From the NCBI GenBank assembly GCA_928724745.1, contig CAKMXJ010000039.1, forward strand, positions 930,001 through 994,000: a stretch of DNA of 64,000 bases, read 5' to 3'. Below, in pieces: positions 40,882 through 52,000 of the stretch. The notes below the pieces were generated by a model, which was given only the letters and a program-made list of their open reading frames with translations, was not told the DNA's origin and made no database searches. Made by a program: the position numbers and the translations under genes. This DNA comes from Anthracocystis setariae (Eukaryota; Basidiomycota; Ustilaginomycetes; Ustilaginales; Ustilaginaceae). Position 1 is the first letter of the stretch; each line of letters starts with the position of its first letter.

Positions 40882-43800
40882 TCCCGTCTAGATTATCAAC
40901 CGTACGAGACACGCGAGGCATGAGACACACGTTAGATTGCTGGCAAGAACCCGTGAGGTCCTTGAAGCTCGGCAAGGAGGCTCCCGACCCGCCAAGGACT
41001 GTGGCGGCGCCTGCGCAGCAGTCAGCGGTCGTGACAGGGGGGCCGGAGGCTCCGCCAAGCCTAAAGGACCGGGTCACGCCAAGAGGAATCGGAGGGGACC
41101 AAAGGGCCCTGCCGCGACGTGTACAGGGCCGAGGCGACAAGACTGCGGCGTTCAGTGGCCGATCTGTCAACGTAGCGCCGGTAGCAGTCGGAATTCCACC
41201 GGCCGAGGAGCTTGATCGTTTCGGCGTCGACACCCTGCGACGCTGCCCATGTGGCTGCACCACGTCGAAAGGAGTGTCCAGCGTATTTTGACGTGTCAAG
41301 ACCCAGCTTCGAGATGGTGGAGCGCAGGTGTTGAAGAAAGAAAGCCCGTGAGAAGGGCTTGTAACCGTCGTGCAAGCCGAAGAGAGGCGCGCTGGCGTGT
41401 CGGACCGAGGGGCAAATGAGCTGGAGGGCGGCGTAGGGACATTCGATACCGCCAACCTTGGGCACAACAAGCGGTGTGCCAAGGCGGAACGGGTCGGTCT
41501 TTGAGGCTGGGAGGAGGAGGATGGCGTAGGAGTCGAACCAGGTGACTGAGCTGACAGAGAGTTGAGCCGGCGAGTTCTGGTCCCACGTGACCTCCCCGCA
41601 GCGAAGGAAGCAGGCGAAGGAGACACTGAAAGCGGCCGCAAGCACCTGGCGGTCCCACGCTCCCACGGAAGCCGAGGACTGCAACTCGCAGAGGATGGCG
41701 CGGAGGAGGGGAAGGGTGATTGGCAGCTTGGCAGCTGCTGGTCGGAGGCCATGGGTGCGTTTGATACCCCGGATGGCCCGTTCAAGGCGGCCCTGGGTGA
41801 AGCCGTCCAATGGGAACCCCAAGTCGATGTGCCACGATCGTAGGGCGTCGAGGTCATGCTTGATGCTGTGGTACGTGCGTGACTGGGCCAGGTCACACAC
41901 CCACTCGGTAAGGAAGCGGTCGGTCGCGGGGAAGGGGTGGGCGCTGGGACCGAAGCATCGATGGACGAAGGCGCGGAAGCGATCTGGAACACCGGCGCTG
42001 CGGCGTCGGCTAGACTCGGCGAGGCCACGCCAGATGTACGCGGCTGCGGTAGGAGAGCATCCGGTGGCGTCGATGAAGGACTTGGGGGGTCCACGGAGGT
42101 AGGATGGAACAGCAGACTGTGTGCTGTTGGAAAGCGAACCTGAATGGCGCGAAAACGTCGACAAGAGAGAAGGTCAGCCAGATTGTTGTCTTCGGAGGCC
42201 ACACGGATTGGGCGGAGGGTGATGTGACGGAGGAAGCATAGCCCAAAGATCTCCCGCAGCAAGGTTTGAGTGAGTGGGTCACGGGAGCGCCCAGAACGCA
42301 GGCCGTGTTCCACGTTGGTGTTGTCGACGTACAAGACGACGAGGCGAGGACCTTTCCACAGCAGAGAGAAAGCCCGCAGCGCTTCGAGTACGGCTAGCGC
42401 TTCCAAGAAGCGAATGTCTTTGGAACGGTGGCGGCGGGGGACCTCTTTGGTGAGAACGGCATAAGGGGAATGCATGAGGCCGGCGTGCGCGCCATAGCCG
42501 CGCTTGGATGCGTCGGTCCAAACATGCTTGACGATCAGTGGTGAATGTTGCAGGAGAGAGTGGCCCATCCAGGCTGACAATGTGGCACGCCACCACCTAA
42601 GCTCGGCCGCCGCTGTCCTGGGGACGCGGCGTGGCACCAGTGGGTGCCGGTGGGCAGCCTTGGAGGCATCGTAGAGTCGGCGTAAGTAAGCTCGACCGTG
42701 CGGTACCACCTGCGTCACGAACTGGAGGAGGCCGGCGATACGTTGCCAGTCTAGGAGTCGAGCTGATCGTCGAGCGAGCAAGGCGTCAATAGAATCCAAG
42801 ATGCGTTGGCGCCGTTCCGCCGTGATGCTGACGGTTTGTCGGACTGTGTCAATTTCGATGCCAAGGATCTCGAGACATGTGGCGTTCCACGAGGTCTTGG
42901 CAGGGGCCAGCTGGAGGCCAAGGGCAGTACAGGCCAGGGAGAGCGAATGCAAAGGCGCTTCGACGACCTCTGAGGCTGGAACGGCTCCAAAGAAGTCGTC
43001 GAGATAGTGATCGACTGGGGTGGTGGTTGTCGATTGCACGATCCAATGCAGGGCTTCAGCAAACAAGTTGAAGAGCCAAGGTGCGCTACGGCCACCAAAG
43101 GTGAGGCCGGTCTCCATGTAGAATTGACCGTCGAAGGTGAAGCCTAAGAGTCGGGCGTCCTCAATGGTGGTGACTATGTGGCGAAATGCATCGGTCAAAT
43201 CACTCTTCCAAAGTCTGCAGCCTGGGTTCTCGCAAACAAAAGCCAGGATCTTGCTTAAGGAGGCGTACTGGATGGTAGTGAAGTGCGAAGAGATACCATC
43301 GTTGACGGCGTGAAGCTGGTTGGGGCGGGGTGCACGGGGGTGGGACAGGTGATGGATCGTCCGAAGCTTTGTGGACCGCGGCTTTGGGACGGTTCCAACT
43401 GGGGAACAGACAAGCTGACAAGACTGAGGATCGACGACAACCAGGCGCCCTTCTTGCAGGCGAGACGCGATCTTGGCACGAACATGAGCCAAACCGACGT
43501 CGTCCATGGGGAGATTCTTGACGTCCTTGAAGCGGCTGTGTTCCCGAAGTGGCCCGGAGTAACCTATGCAAATGCCGTGCTGGATGGCGCCGAGGAGTTG
43601 ATTAACAAAGTGCTGGTCAGGATATCCGGCAAGTGCTGTCTTCCAGTGCTCGAGGTTGGACTGCATGGAGCCGCGGCGAGCTGGGCGACCGTTGGTAGAA
43701 AAGAGAGACCCGACCAGCTGCGTGTTGGGTCGAGCGGGGGGGTGGTAAGACTGTAGTGTCATCAGGGCGACCAAGGAGAGGTCAGCCGACGGCACGAGGA

Positions 43801-44422
43801 TGGGGTTGGAGTGGACGAGAGTCGCTGGAGTCTGGCGGGGCATGGAAGTTGCCGCTAGGTCGGACTGGGACTGGGGTGAAGAGATGAAAGTCGCTGGAGT
43901 CGGACAGGACAAGGAGATTGCCGCTGGGTCGGACTGGGACTGTAGTGAGGCGCTGGGTAGTGTCGGGAAGCTGGCGCTCCAAGCTGGGACACGACGGGTC
44001 TCGGTTGGTGATGTAGGCGCCGCTAGGACAAGCCGGGGCTGAGGAGCCGCTGTGGCTGGTCGGGGCGGATGAGTCGACGTCTTGTGTCGACTGAGTGAGG
44101 TGAACTCACAGGAAGGATCAGTCGGCCCTAGCAGCCTTGACGGGCTGGCTAGTGGCCGAGGAAGGCTGTGACTCCCAGCCTGCGGGACGGGGACAGGTCT
44201 TGACGGTGTGTTGTCCCGAGCAGGTGAGGCAGACGTGCTTTCGATAGCAAGGTCGGTGCTCAGTACCGCTGCACCGACCTGCGTTCCACGACATACAGAC
44301 CTGCTCGCGGCGGGGGTCGTCTGGTCGGGGAGCTTGGCGTTTTGAGGTGGAAGAGGAGGAGGAGCCGCCGGAGTTGGTTGCGCGGGCCTGTACACCCTGG
44401 AAGTGGGTGGCGTGTAGCTCAT
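40814..44422 (-). CDS. Ngaro reverse transcriptase / RNase H
   Basis: Open from the ATG at 44422 (inside the Gag gene, +1 frame relative to Gag) to a stop at 40814, about 1202 codons. A Pro/Ser-rich N-terminus leads into reverse transcriptase, with [13 protein letters not shown] (first catalytic Asp), [14 protein letters not shown] and the active-site box HYLDDFFG near 43000. RNase H follows, with [14 protein letters not shown], the Glu in [11 protein letters not shown], and [10 protein letters not shown]. No methyltransferase domain was seen, which separates it from DIRS1/PAT types. The last 450 codons overlap the recombinase gene and are Ser/Pro-rich. They may be a non-functional shadow, the real protein ending near 42100 or frameshifting into the recombinase. 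Confidence 0.82.
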   Translation of the reverse strand: MSYTPPTSRVYRPAQPTPAAPPPLPPQNAKLPDQTTPAASRSVCRGTQVGAAVLSTDLAIESTSASPARDNTPSRPVPVPQAGSHSLPRPLASPSRLLGPTDPSCEFTSLSRHKTSTHPPRPATAAPQPRLVLAAPTSPTETRRVPAWSASFPTLPSASLQSQSDPAAISLSCPTPATFISSPQSQSDLAATSMPRQTPATLVHSNPILVPSADLSLVALMTLQSYHPPARPNTQLVGSLFSTNGRPARRGSMQSNLEHWKTALAGYPDQHFVNQLLGAIQHGICIGYSGPLREHSRFKDVKNLPMDDVGLAHVRAKIASRLQEGRLVVVDPQSCQLVCSPVGTVPKPRSTKLRTIHHLSHPRAPRPNQLHAVNDGISSHFTTIQYASLSKILAFVCENPGCRLWKSDLTDAFRHIVTTIEDARLLGFTFDGQFYMETGLTFGGRSAPWLFNLFAEALHWIVQSTTTTPVDHYLDDFFGAVPASEVVEAPLHSLSLACTALGLQLAPAKTSWNATCLEILGIEIDTVRQTVSITAERRQRILDSIDALLARRSARLLDWQRIAGLLQFVTQVVPHGRAYLRRLYDASKAAHRHPLVPRRVPRTAAAELRWWRATLSAWMGHSLLQHSPLIVKHVWTDASKRGYGAHAGLMHSPYAVLTKEVPRRHRSKDIRFLEALAVLEALRAFSLLWKGPRLVVLYVDNTNVEHGLRSGRSRDPLTQTLLREIFGLCFLRHITLRPIRVASEDNNLADLLSCRRFRAIQVRFPTAHSLLFHPTSVDPPSPSSTPPDALLPQPRTSGVASPSLADAAAPVFQIASAPSSIDASVPAPTPSPRPTASLPSGCVTWPSHARTTASSMTSTPYDRGTSTWGSHWTASPRAALNGPSGVSNAPMASDQQLPSCQSPFPSSAPSSASCSPRLPWERGTARCLRPLSVSPSPASFAAGRSRGTRTRRLNSLSAQSPGSTPTPSSSSQPQRPTRSALAHRLLCPRLAVSNVPTPPSSSFAPRSDTPARLSSACTTVTSPSHGLSFFNTCAPPSRSWVLTRQNTLDTPFDVVQPHGQRRRVSTPKRSSSSAGGIPTATGATLTDRPLNAAVLSPRPCTRRGRALWSPPIPLGVTRSFRLGGASGPPVTTADCCAGAATVLGGSGASLPSFKDLTGSCQQSNVCLMPRVSRTVDNLDGMHHVVETRACASGIDLSAGSLH
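40882..40993 (-). repeat. Ngaro B1 repeat
   Basis: 112 bp, intact copy of the B repeat, between the recombinase frame and A2. Confidence 0.9.
41061..42164 (-). CDS. Ngaro tyrosine recombinase
   Basis: About 367 codons in the -1 frame relative to RT. The frame opens at a TTG with no early ATG, so frameshifting or fusion with RT is likely. Tyrosine-recombinase catalytic residues are visible: Arg in [10 protein letters not shown]-x-x-R in [14 protein letters not shown], Trp in [10 protein letters not shown], and the Tyr nucleophile in YRRYVDRS near the C-terminus. The enzyme integrates a circular double-stranded DNA intermediate without target duplication, in place of a DDE integrase. The first third is the SAM-like core-binding domain. 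Confidence 0.85.
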   Translation of the reverse strand: MSTFSRHSGSLSNSTQSAVPSYLRGPPKSFIDATGCSPTAAAYIWRGLAESSRRRSAGVPDRFRAFVHRCFGPSAHPFPATDRFLTEWVCDLAQSRTYHSIKHDLDALRSWHIDLGFPLDGFTQGRLERAIRGIKRTHGLRPAAAKLPITLPLLRAILCELQSSASVGAWDRQVLAAAFSVSFACFLRCGEVTWDQNSPAQLSVSSVTWFDSYAILLLPASKTDPFRLGTPLVVPKVGGIECPYAALQLICPSVRHASAPLFGLHDGYKPFSRAFFLQHLRSTISKLGLDTSKYAGHSFRRGAATWAASQGVDAETIKLLGRWNSDCYRRYVDRSATERRSLVASALYTSRQGPLVPSDSSWRDPVL

Positions 44423-45353
44423 TGTCGAAGCGAGCCCACTCCGATGATGTTGCTTTGCCGAGTCTGGCGGTGCACACTGCAATGGCGTAAGACGCGACTC
44501 GATCCCAGGGGAAGACTTCGGCTAGGTCTGCTATGTGCTGGTAAAAACGGCCGAGGCTGACTGGTAGGTCCCGGTCATGCGACGTTGACGACCGGAGTGA
44601 CAAGTAGATGATCCACAGGCGTCCAAATGTTGCGAAGTTGGGGACGGCCTTGATGAACTGCTTGTTTGAGGCTGACGTGGTGACAGCCTTGATCACTGAG
44701 ACCCCTTCGATGACCAGTGCGGATGGGTCCTCGACGGGGGTGACACCTGGCCACGAGGGATTTGCGAGCTTGGGGAGGTCGTAGACTGAGAGGGAATCTT
44801 GATGGACTTTGTCGATGACCTCTGTTGGGATCCACGGGTATGAAACGGCGGGTTGATACTCACCGAGGCGAGCAGGGAGAGCGGCTGGTGGCGGTTGCGT
44901 CAGTGTCGCCGGTGTGTTGTTGACAGCAACGGCTGGCGGGGCGGTGGCGGATTGTGCTTGGGTGACTGCAGCGCTGGCCAGGGTATGCACAGCGGCGGCT
45001 ATCTCGTCCTGTATGAGTTGGCGCAATTCACCGATGCTGGCTGCGAAGTCGAGAGGGGTGACGACTTCTTGTCGCGGTGGCGGTGGTGGTGTCAGGGTGG
45101 TTGGATTGTGGCCCCCAGCTGGTGGTGATGGCTGTGTCGGTGCTGGTAGGGCCGGGGTCGGTGCGGTTGCCGGCGTAGCTGGTGTGAGGGACACTTCTTG
45201 AGGCGGCTGCGACCTAGGTGCTGAGGTTGGGCGGCGAGAGGTACGGCAATCGAGGCACGACGCCGTGGCCCGGTGAGGAAAGCGAAGGTGGATGAACGCT
45301 GACAGGGGTTTGGGGCGATGGCAGGTACGGCAGAGTTTCTCCGTGTCAGACAT
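44118..45353 (-). CDS. Ngaro Gag-like protein
   Basis: 411 residues from the ATG at 45353. Near the N-terminus a C8-x2-C11...C33-x2-C36 pattern forms a zinc-ribbon-like motif ([15 protein letters not shown] ... SCLDCR). A Pro/Ala/Thr-rich region follows, then a structured central part. The C-terminus has a Cys/His cluster ([29 protein letters not shown]) resembling a nucleic-acid-binding knuckle. Position and motifs fit a structural Gag that packages element RNA. The downstream RT frame overlaps its last 300 bases in the +1 frame. Confidence 0.8.
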   Translation of the reverse strand: MSDTEKLCRTCHRPKPLSAFIHLRFPHRATASCLDCRTSRRPTSAPRSQPPQEVSLTPATPATAPTPALPAPTQPSPPAGGHNPTTLTPPPPPRQEVVTPLDFAASIGELRQLIQDEIAAAVHTLASAAVTQAQSATAPPAVAVNNTPATLTQPPPAALPARLGEYQPAVSYPWIPTEVIDKVHQDSLSVYDLPKLANPSWPGVTPVEDPSALVIEGVSVIKAVTTSASNKQFIKAVPNFATFGRLWIIYLSLRSSTSHDRDLPVSLGRFYQHIADLAEVFPWDRVASYAIAVCTARLGKATSSEWARFDNELHATHFQGVQARATNSGGSSSSSTSKRQAPRPDDPRREQVCMSWNAGRCSGTEHRPCYRKHVCLTCSGQHTVKTCPRPAGWESQPSSATSQPVKAARAD

Positions 45354-45362
45354 GGTGTGGGA

Positions 45363-45545
45363 AAACAAAACAGAACGATAAGATAACGTAACCAGGCTGC
45401 GGCCTGCGAGCCTGGCAGAAAGATGATGGAGAAGAAGAAGGAGGAGTGAGAGCTGGAAGCTGAGCTGTTTACGTGGCTCAGTGAAGTGAGCCGGCCGATA
45501 GATCTATCCCAGACGCGCACGCCCTCGTCTCGACCACGTGATGCA
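45363..45545 (-). repeat. Ngaro A1 repeat (element 5' end)
   Basis: 183 bp, identical to A2. The Gag ATG lies nine bases inside the element from its inner edge, so A1 must carry the promoter and leader. The same hairpin as in A2 is at 45392-45415. Confidence 0.9.
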
Positions 45546-46096
45546 CCCACAGCTGGACTGTATGATAGTTTGACGCTTGCAGGGTTCCGTCTTTACTGAA
45601 AGCCTCTCCTCATTGTGGCAGTCAGACCATGCAAAAAGCGTTTCTACCATCCGCCACTGTACATGGCAGGCCAAGAGAAGCTCAAATGCAGTGACTGGAC
45701 AGTAATGATGGTAGAAAGCTGGCAGCAGCGATCGGCACTCACACTTAGCAAAGGCGTGCAGCTCAACTCATCCTCCACACAATAATTCTTGAATAGAAAC
45801 GCTCTGAATAAATTTAGTACAGCACAGCACAGTACAGTACAGAACTATCTGTCGAGAAAGCGTTCACCTCTTCGATACCTTCATCGATCGACGTAGCGCT
45901 CTTGCATCGACAGAGAGCCTTCTCAGCATCGCAGCCTCCTCTAATCGCTGATTCATCCCCGCTCAAGCCATCTCAGTTTACCTCTTACCCCCAAGGTTTC
46001 ACAGAGGTTAGATGGCTTGATACAGTCTGGAAAACCCTCAAAAAGACCTCGTCCATCTCCAACGACTGAGTTCCTATACACCACCACTCAAAGTTC
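45546..46096. other. Host region right of the nested retroelements
   Basis: This is the promoter and leader region of the DUS2-like gene. A degenerate AGTAC/AGCAC repeat lies near 45818-45844. No gene was seen. Confidence 0.5.
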
Positions 46097-46426
46097 ATGC
46101 TACGGCTGTTGGCGCTATCATCGCCTCTCTTCCGATCCGGTCTGTTCAAGTCTACTCTTCGCACCTCTCCACCGCTCCCACCTCTCCTTGCACTCGAGTC
46201 AATACGCTTGATTTCCACCTCTTCACCATCCCTCTTTCGTCCAATTGCTTCTTCGCTCGCCATGCCTTCCGTCGCTCAACTTCACCAACCCCCTGCTGCC
46301 ATGCTTCCCCCCGCCAAACGTGCCAAAATGACCTCGTCGCACACCTCCACGCCTCAGGAAATCGAGGCCGTCGCTGCTGACTCTACCTCTTACAAGGACG
46401 TCGACGATCTCCCCACCGCCACCACC

Positions 46427-46458
<32 letters not shown>

Positions 46459-48592
46459 CAACTTCAACGACGTAGACGACATGGAGCCCATCCCCGCCTG
46501 CACTTCCACACTCTCCTACCAGAACGGTATCTTCCTGGCGCCTATGGTGCGCATTGGCACGCTCCCCACCCGTCTCCTCTCCCTCGAGTACGGCGCAGAC
46601 CTCGTCTGGGGTCCTGAAATCGTCGACCGAGCCATCATCGGCACCGAGCGCAACGTCAACCCTACCACCGGCGTCGTCGAGTACCTCAAGGAAAACAAGC
46701 AGATCTTCAGCTGTCACCCCATCGAGCGCCCTTACCTCGTCTACCAACTCGGCAGCGCCAATCCGCTCCTCGCTTACGACGCCATCAAGACCATCACCCA
46801 GGCCGACGATGTCGCCGCGGTCGATCTCAACTGTGGTTGTCCCAAGCCCTTCTCCACTCACGCTGGCATGGGAGCCAACATGCTTTCCACCCCAATCCTC
46901 CTGTGCAACACGCTCAAGGCAATGCGTCGCGCAGCTCCGCCAAACGTCGCAGTCACGTGCAAGATCCGTCTCCTCCCAACACAACACAAAACGCTCGAGC
47001 TCGTCGACAAGATCGTTCGCACCGGCGCTATCGAGTGTCTCACCGTCCACTGCAGGACCAAGGATATGCGTCCACGTGAGCCTGCCCTTCTCCATCGATT
47101 GCGCGAGATCGTCGACCATGTAAACACCGTTTCCACCGAGATGGGCAAGACCATCCCCGTTGTTTGCAACGGTGACGTATGGGATGCTGTCAACGCCCCT
47201 CGCATCAAGGAGCTGACCGGCGTTACCTCGACCATGATCGCTCGCGGCGCCGAAGCCAATCCATCCTGCTTTAGGCAGCAAGGCAGCCTCAGCGTTCATG
47301 AGCTCATCGCTCCCAAGTGGGTCAAGTACTCGATTGCGCTTAACAACCCGCTTGGAAACACAAAGTACTGCATGGCCCAGCTTGCCTTCAAGCCTGCCGA
47401 TTCGAGCTTCAAGGAAAAGGCTGGCGCTAAGCACATCAACAAGAAGCAGATCAGCGTCCTTCGGACCGGTATCAGCAAGGCAAAGACCCACGAGGAGCTC
47501 GCTGCCGTGTTCGACATCGATGTCGAGCAGGTTCGATCTCAGAGTGTCGAGCGGGATGTTCTCAAGGACTTGAACGCGGCGTTGGAAGGCAGAGTTAGCA
47601 AAAGGTCGAGTGGCTTCGATGCGGAGAGGGTGGGTGCGGTCATCGGTAATGCTAACAGCGCTTCCGAAGGTCAGAGTGGAGCACAGCAGATTAACAATGG
47701 CCATGCCAAGGGAGACAACCAATCGCGCGCGACCAACGATTCGCCGCAACCCGAATGGAAGGAGATCTTGGCCAACAGCATCGGCGAAAACATCAAGAAC
47801 GAAAAATCGATCCTGTACTATGCCTTCTCCACCGTCGAGCCTCCTAGCTCGGTTCACGATGCAGCCAAGCCGCACGTGAGGTATGTTGTTCACCGCGGGT
47901 TTGTCAACGAGAAGCGCGATGGGGATGCCGAGGGCGGCATTGCTGCTCAGAATCCCGAGTTTGGTTCGAGTCCACTCCTCATGACGACCACCGATGTGCG
48001 CACGCCCAAGGTGCAGCAGCTTACGTCGCAGAGCAGTCTTCGTGCGCAGGCGCAGGACGGGAGTCGAGGCGGTGAATGTGAGATTGCTTGGTGGATCGAA
48101 TCTACCCAGTTGCAGTTCCGCATTTCGGGCACCGTTCATGTCCTTCCTACGCCCGGTCATCCACTTCGATCTTTGTTCCCCTTTGAGCGCCTCTCGCCAC
48201 CGCGTGCGTCGGCTTCCAACTTTACCGACGCATTCGACTGGGATGCCGAACGCAAGCGCATCTTCAATAAGCTCAGCGCAGGTCTACTGGCTTCGTTCTG
48301 CAGACCCACCCCAGGTACCCCGCATCCGAATGCGCACAGATTGCACAGCGCAAAGCCTAAGGACAATGTCAATTCGCCTTGGCCTCTGCAACTTCCCCAG
48401 CCGGGTAAGGAGGAAAACGAAGAGCAGAAGAGACAGTTGGAAGAGAGCGAAAAGAATTTTGCGCTGGTGATCATCGAGCCTTACAAGGTCGATCTGGTCA
48501 ATCTCGCCGAGGATACTAGGACCATATATGAGCTCGTGCCTGGTCAAGATGCCGCAACTGGCAGCTGGACTTCTCGTCGGGTCGTGCCTTGA
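46097..48592 (+). CDS. DUS2: tRNA-dihydrouridine synthase 2 fused to an FMN-binding split-barrel (PNPOx-like) domain
   Basis: 831 residues in one frame from the ATG at 46097; an alternative ATG at 46262 would drop an Arg/Ser-rich, mitochondrial-like leader. Residues about 135-480 are a Dus TIM barrel of the Dus2/Smm1 type. It has APMVRIGTLPTRLL, the catalytic Cys in DLNCGCPKPFSTHAGMG, LTVHCRTKDMRPRE and STMIARGAEANPS. Dus2 reduces uridine 20 of tRNA using FMN and NADPH. After a linker, residues about 551-831 look like an Alr4036-type pyridoxamine-phosphate-oxidase-like barrel. Markers are PEWKEILANSIGENI, HVRYVVHRGF, TDVRTPKVQQL, IAWWIESTQLQFRISG, FCRPTPGTPHP and the C-terminal FALVIIEPYKVDLVNL. 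I know of no standard fusion of these two flavin domains. There is no stop or intron signal between them. Confidence 0.85.
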
Positions 48593-49005
48593 TACTGTTC
48601 GCACTCATATTCGTAGATATCTTTTGCTTTCCGCCTAGTATCCCCCCCCCCTCCTTCGTACAGTTCTAGTTTGCATGCATTTTCCGTTTTCATTTGATCC
48701 ACTCAAACGTTGTCGAGATGGTTCTGATTTGATGGTGTTTTGCTGATTGAGGATGAGGCAGTGTTAGCGCTCGATGGTGTCGTTGTGCCAAAAAATCCGC
48801 CGGCGACTATAAGGGGTGCCCGCACAGACCGCGAAATCGCCGCCTACTCTGCGACTCCACTTTTTTGGGATTCACAAGAGGCTAACTCGGACGTGCTCTC
48901 ATCCTCTTTAACCCCTTTCAACACTCTACCAAGTCTTCCTCCATCACCCTCCGACATTTATTCAGCAGCATCGAGCGAGCGAGCAGTGCGCTTTCGAGCG
49001 CCAAC
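48593..49005. other. Intergenic region before VPS39
   Basis: This contains a short poly-C run near 48643 and the leader of the next gene. No gene was seen. Confidence 0.5.
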
Positions 49006-52000
49006 ATGCATACTGCGTTCGACAGCTCGCCCTGCCTTACGGGCATCAAGGGCAAACCCGAATCCCTCATCGTACATGGCGCCAAGCTCTTCATCGGCAC
49101 CTCAACAGGTGCACTCAACGTCTACCGCACCGACCAACCCCCTCCAACCCAACCGAAAGCATCCTCCTCATCACCATCCAAACCACAACCATCGAGCTTG
49201 CATGGATCACCAACCAAGCCGCCGTCCATCCTCTCCACCAGATCGTCCCTTCGAGATGGGAAACTACCGCCATCGACGCCAGTCCAGTCCGTCGCGCACT
49301 TCTCAAAGCGATCCATCGATCAACTAGCGGTCATCAAGGAGGCTGATCTCCTCGTCTCGCTTTCGGACGGATATGTCTCGCTCCACGATCTGGCAACGCT
49401 AGAGTTGCGATCGCAATTGACCCAGACCAAGGGTGCCACAACGTTCGGTGTGGATACGTCGATTCAGAAGCGCGTTGCACCAGTCACACCTGACTATGGT
49501 CCCGGGCCCCTTGGAGGACGCTCTACGATGAGGACGGGCAAACTCAATCCAACTGGCTCCGTCTCTAGAGCGTTTAGACCGGGAGCCGTGGGCGATCAAA
49601 CTTTAGCGCTCGGCGGAGCAACGGGAGTGGGAACGGTAGGCAGGAATAGATCCAGCGTCTTTGATGTGCCTTCGAAAGATTGGCAGACAGCAAGTATGAG
49701 GGGAATGGATGCGGTGATGAAGTACAGAGAGGAAGAGCGGAGGAAGGCGATGGAAGGTGCGAGATTTGGAGGAGCAGCCGCCGATGCAGGACAGGACGGT
49801 GTCATGACGTTGGTGACGGTTCTGGCTGTTGGCGTCAAGCGCAAACTGCTCCTCTTCCGATGGGTCGATGGCGAGTTCTGGGACACGAGAGAGGTCGCCC
49901 TTCACCATACACCACGCAGCCTTGCTTTCGTGACGCCAACACGCCTCTTCATGGGATACAACGCTATCGAGTACGGAACCATATCGATCCCCCTCGCTGC
50001 CGAGTCCACCGTTGCATATACCCATCCTACCTCCGGATATGGCGGAGGCAATGATAGCAGCAATCAGCTCCGCCGCGAAACGCATATCAACCCGCCCACC
50101 AATTCTACCTCGGGGCCGCTGGTAGATCTGACTTCACCCAACTTGTCGTCGTGGCATGTCGAGGATTTCGACTTGTCCAGCAATGCTGCCTCCGGCGAGG
50201 GCTCGCATGCATCCGGTGCGGCCCATCAGAGTACGAGCATTTCGATCCCAGGCGGAAATGCAACCGCCGCATTCGGGGCTGCTTTGGGAGGCTTCGGAAA
50301 CCTGGGCGGGTACATGGGCTTGGGCGGTAAAGGCAAGATGTCGGTGCTCAACATCGATGGCGGCGAAGTTCTGTTCGTCCGCGATGGGACTGGGATCTTT
50401 CTAGGCGCTGACGGTAGACCGACGCGCCGCGAAGGCGTCGAATGGAGCGCGAGCCCGCTCGAGGTCGCTTTTGCCAAGCCGTACGTCTTTTCAGTCTTGC
50501 CAAGCGGGTCAGTCCCCTCGCTCAAGAACAGCTCTCTGCCCAACGCCAACAACCCTGTTCTGCAGATCCGCTCGGTCGGAACGCTTTTCGCAGTGCAGAC
50601 GCTGTGCTTCCCGCCTGCATCGCCGGGTAAAGCTGCCTCGACCTCAACTTCACCACCGCAGGTTCGGCTGTTGACCCCATCTAGCGGCAACAAGCCTCCC
50701 GTGTTTGTTGTAGTCACGCCTTCGGACCGTGCGACGCTCGAAAAGGAGGGCAGCACCATCTGGCAGCTCGAGATGCAAGGATGGGGTCGGCAGATCGACG
50801 AGCTCGTGGAGAAGGGCGAGTTCGAGGAGGCGCTCGGGTTGCTCGACAGCGTTGACAATGTGATTCTCGAGGATAAGGATCAGCGTAGAGCGCATGTTCA
50901 AGGTCTGTATGCGGTTTCGCTCTTTGCGGATGAGCGCTTCGACGAGGCGATCGAGATGTTCATGGAGCTCGACACCAATCCGGCCAAGGTCATTGCGCTG
51001 TATCCGTCGGATGTGGCGGGAGAGCTCAGTCGCGGTAAGGAGGAGTGGTTTCCGATCTTTGGTGGCAAGACGCCCGCAAAGCTGCGGCTGCCTTCGTCGG
51101 GAGGGTCGGTAGATGGGGATACGGCGTCCGTGTCCAGTCCGACACCGAGCTATGCAACACTGCCTTCTCAGGCGCAAGCGTTGGCGACGTCCGCAACAAC
51201 CGCAGCACGGACCCGGCTTGGCGGCTTTCTGGGGGCTCGGAGGCCACAGAGCATCGTCGGCGAACCTGCAGCTTCGAACAGCTTGAGCTCAAGCCCATCA
51301 CATACGAGTCCCATGAAGCCCAAGCTGGGTCGAGCAACGCTAGCTGCGCAGGACAACGAGCATTTGGCTGAGACGGGATCCATACGTTCAGTGCGAGCGT
51401 CGCACGAAGCACCCGAGATGAAGGCTACGGGGTCGGGCGCCAGCCGCGACAGTCGCACTGCCGCTACTGCCGCTACTGCCGCTACTGCTACTGCTGCTGC
51501 TGCTGCTGCTGCAGCCGAGTCGTCATCGCGCAAATCGCTGGATGCGCTCGGAAAGTTCCTCGCCGATCGACGACGTATCTTCAAACCGATCCTGGAAGCC
51601 AGTCCACACCACGAGTCGAAGGACCATATGGCCATGTCGCAGATCAAGCGCGACACACACTGGCTGCTGTCGTTGGCCAACAAGCCGTTTGGCGAGATGG
51701 AGAAGGACGAGTTGATCGCCGTGGCACAGACGGTGGATACGGCGCTGTTCAAGACGTTTCTGCTGACCAAGCCGGCGCTGATCGGTCCGCTGTGTAGGAT
51801 CGAGAACTGGTGTGAGGTGGAGCAGGTGGAGGAATTGCTCAAGGAGCGGAAGAAATTCTCGGAACTGATCGCGCTGTATGGGGGGAAGGAGATGCATAGT
51901 AAGGCACTGGATTTGCTCAAGCAGTTTGCGGATGAAGAGGAGGATGTGGATGCAAAGATGCGACCGACGATCGGGTACCTGCAGAACTTGGGACCGGAAT

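Larger units (their letters stand above)
32106..45545 (-). mobile_element. Ngaro-type tyrosine-recombinase retroelement (interrupted by a copia element)
   Basis: Read on the minus strand the order is A1 (45545-45363), Gag, RT/RNase H, tyrosine recombinase, B1 (40993-40882), A2 (40881-40699), a 59-base spacer, then B2 (40639-40566 plus 32143-32106). The A copies (183 bp) look identical to each other, as do the B copies (112 bp). This split-direct-repeat layout, the gag-RT/RH-YR order and the lack of an evident target duplication are the hallmarks of Ngaro elements in the DIRS order. Removing the inserted copia element and its duplicated target leaves about 5.0 kb. All three reading frames are open, so the copy is young. 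The flanking host sequence is AACAG on the left and CCCACAG on the right. Confidence 0.87.

Noticed and set aside
40561..40993. Adjacent repeats first read as a solo LTR or a tandem duplication
   Set aside because: Their order and their partners at 32106-32143 and 45363-45545 fit Ngaro split direct repeats (B1-A2-B2 with A1 at the other end) exactly.
46223..48160. A 645-codon minus-strand frame opposite the DUS2 fusion
   Set aside because: Antisense shadow of a biased coding sequence; it includes poly-Val/Gly runs from reversed Thr/Asn codons.
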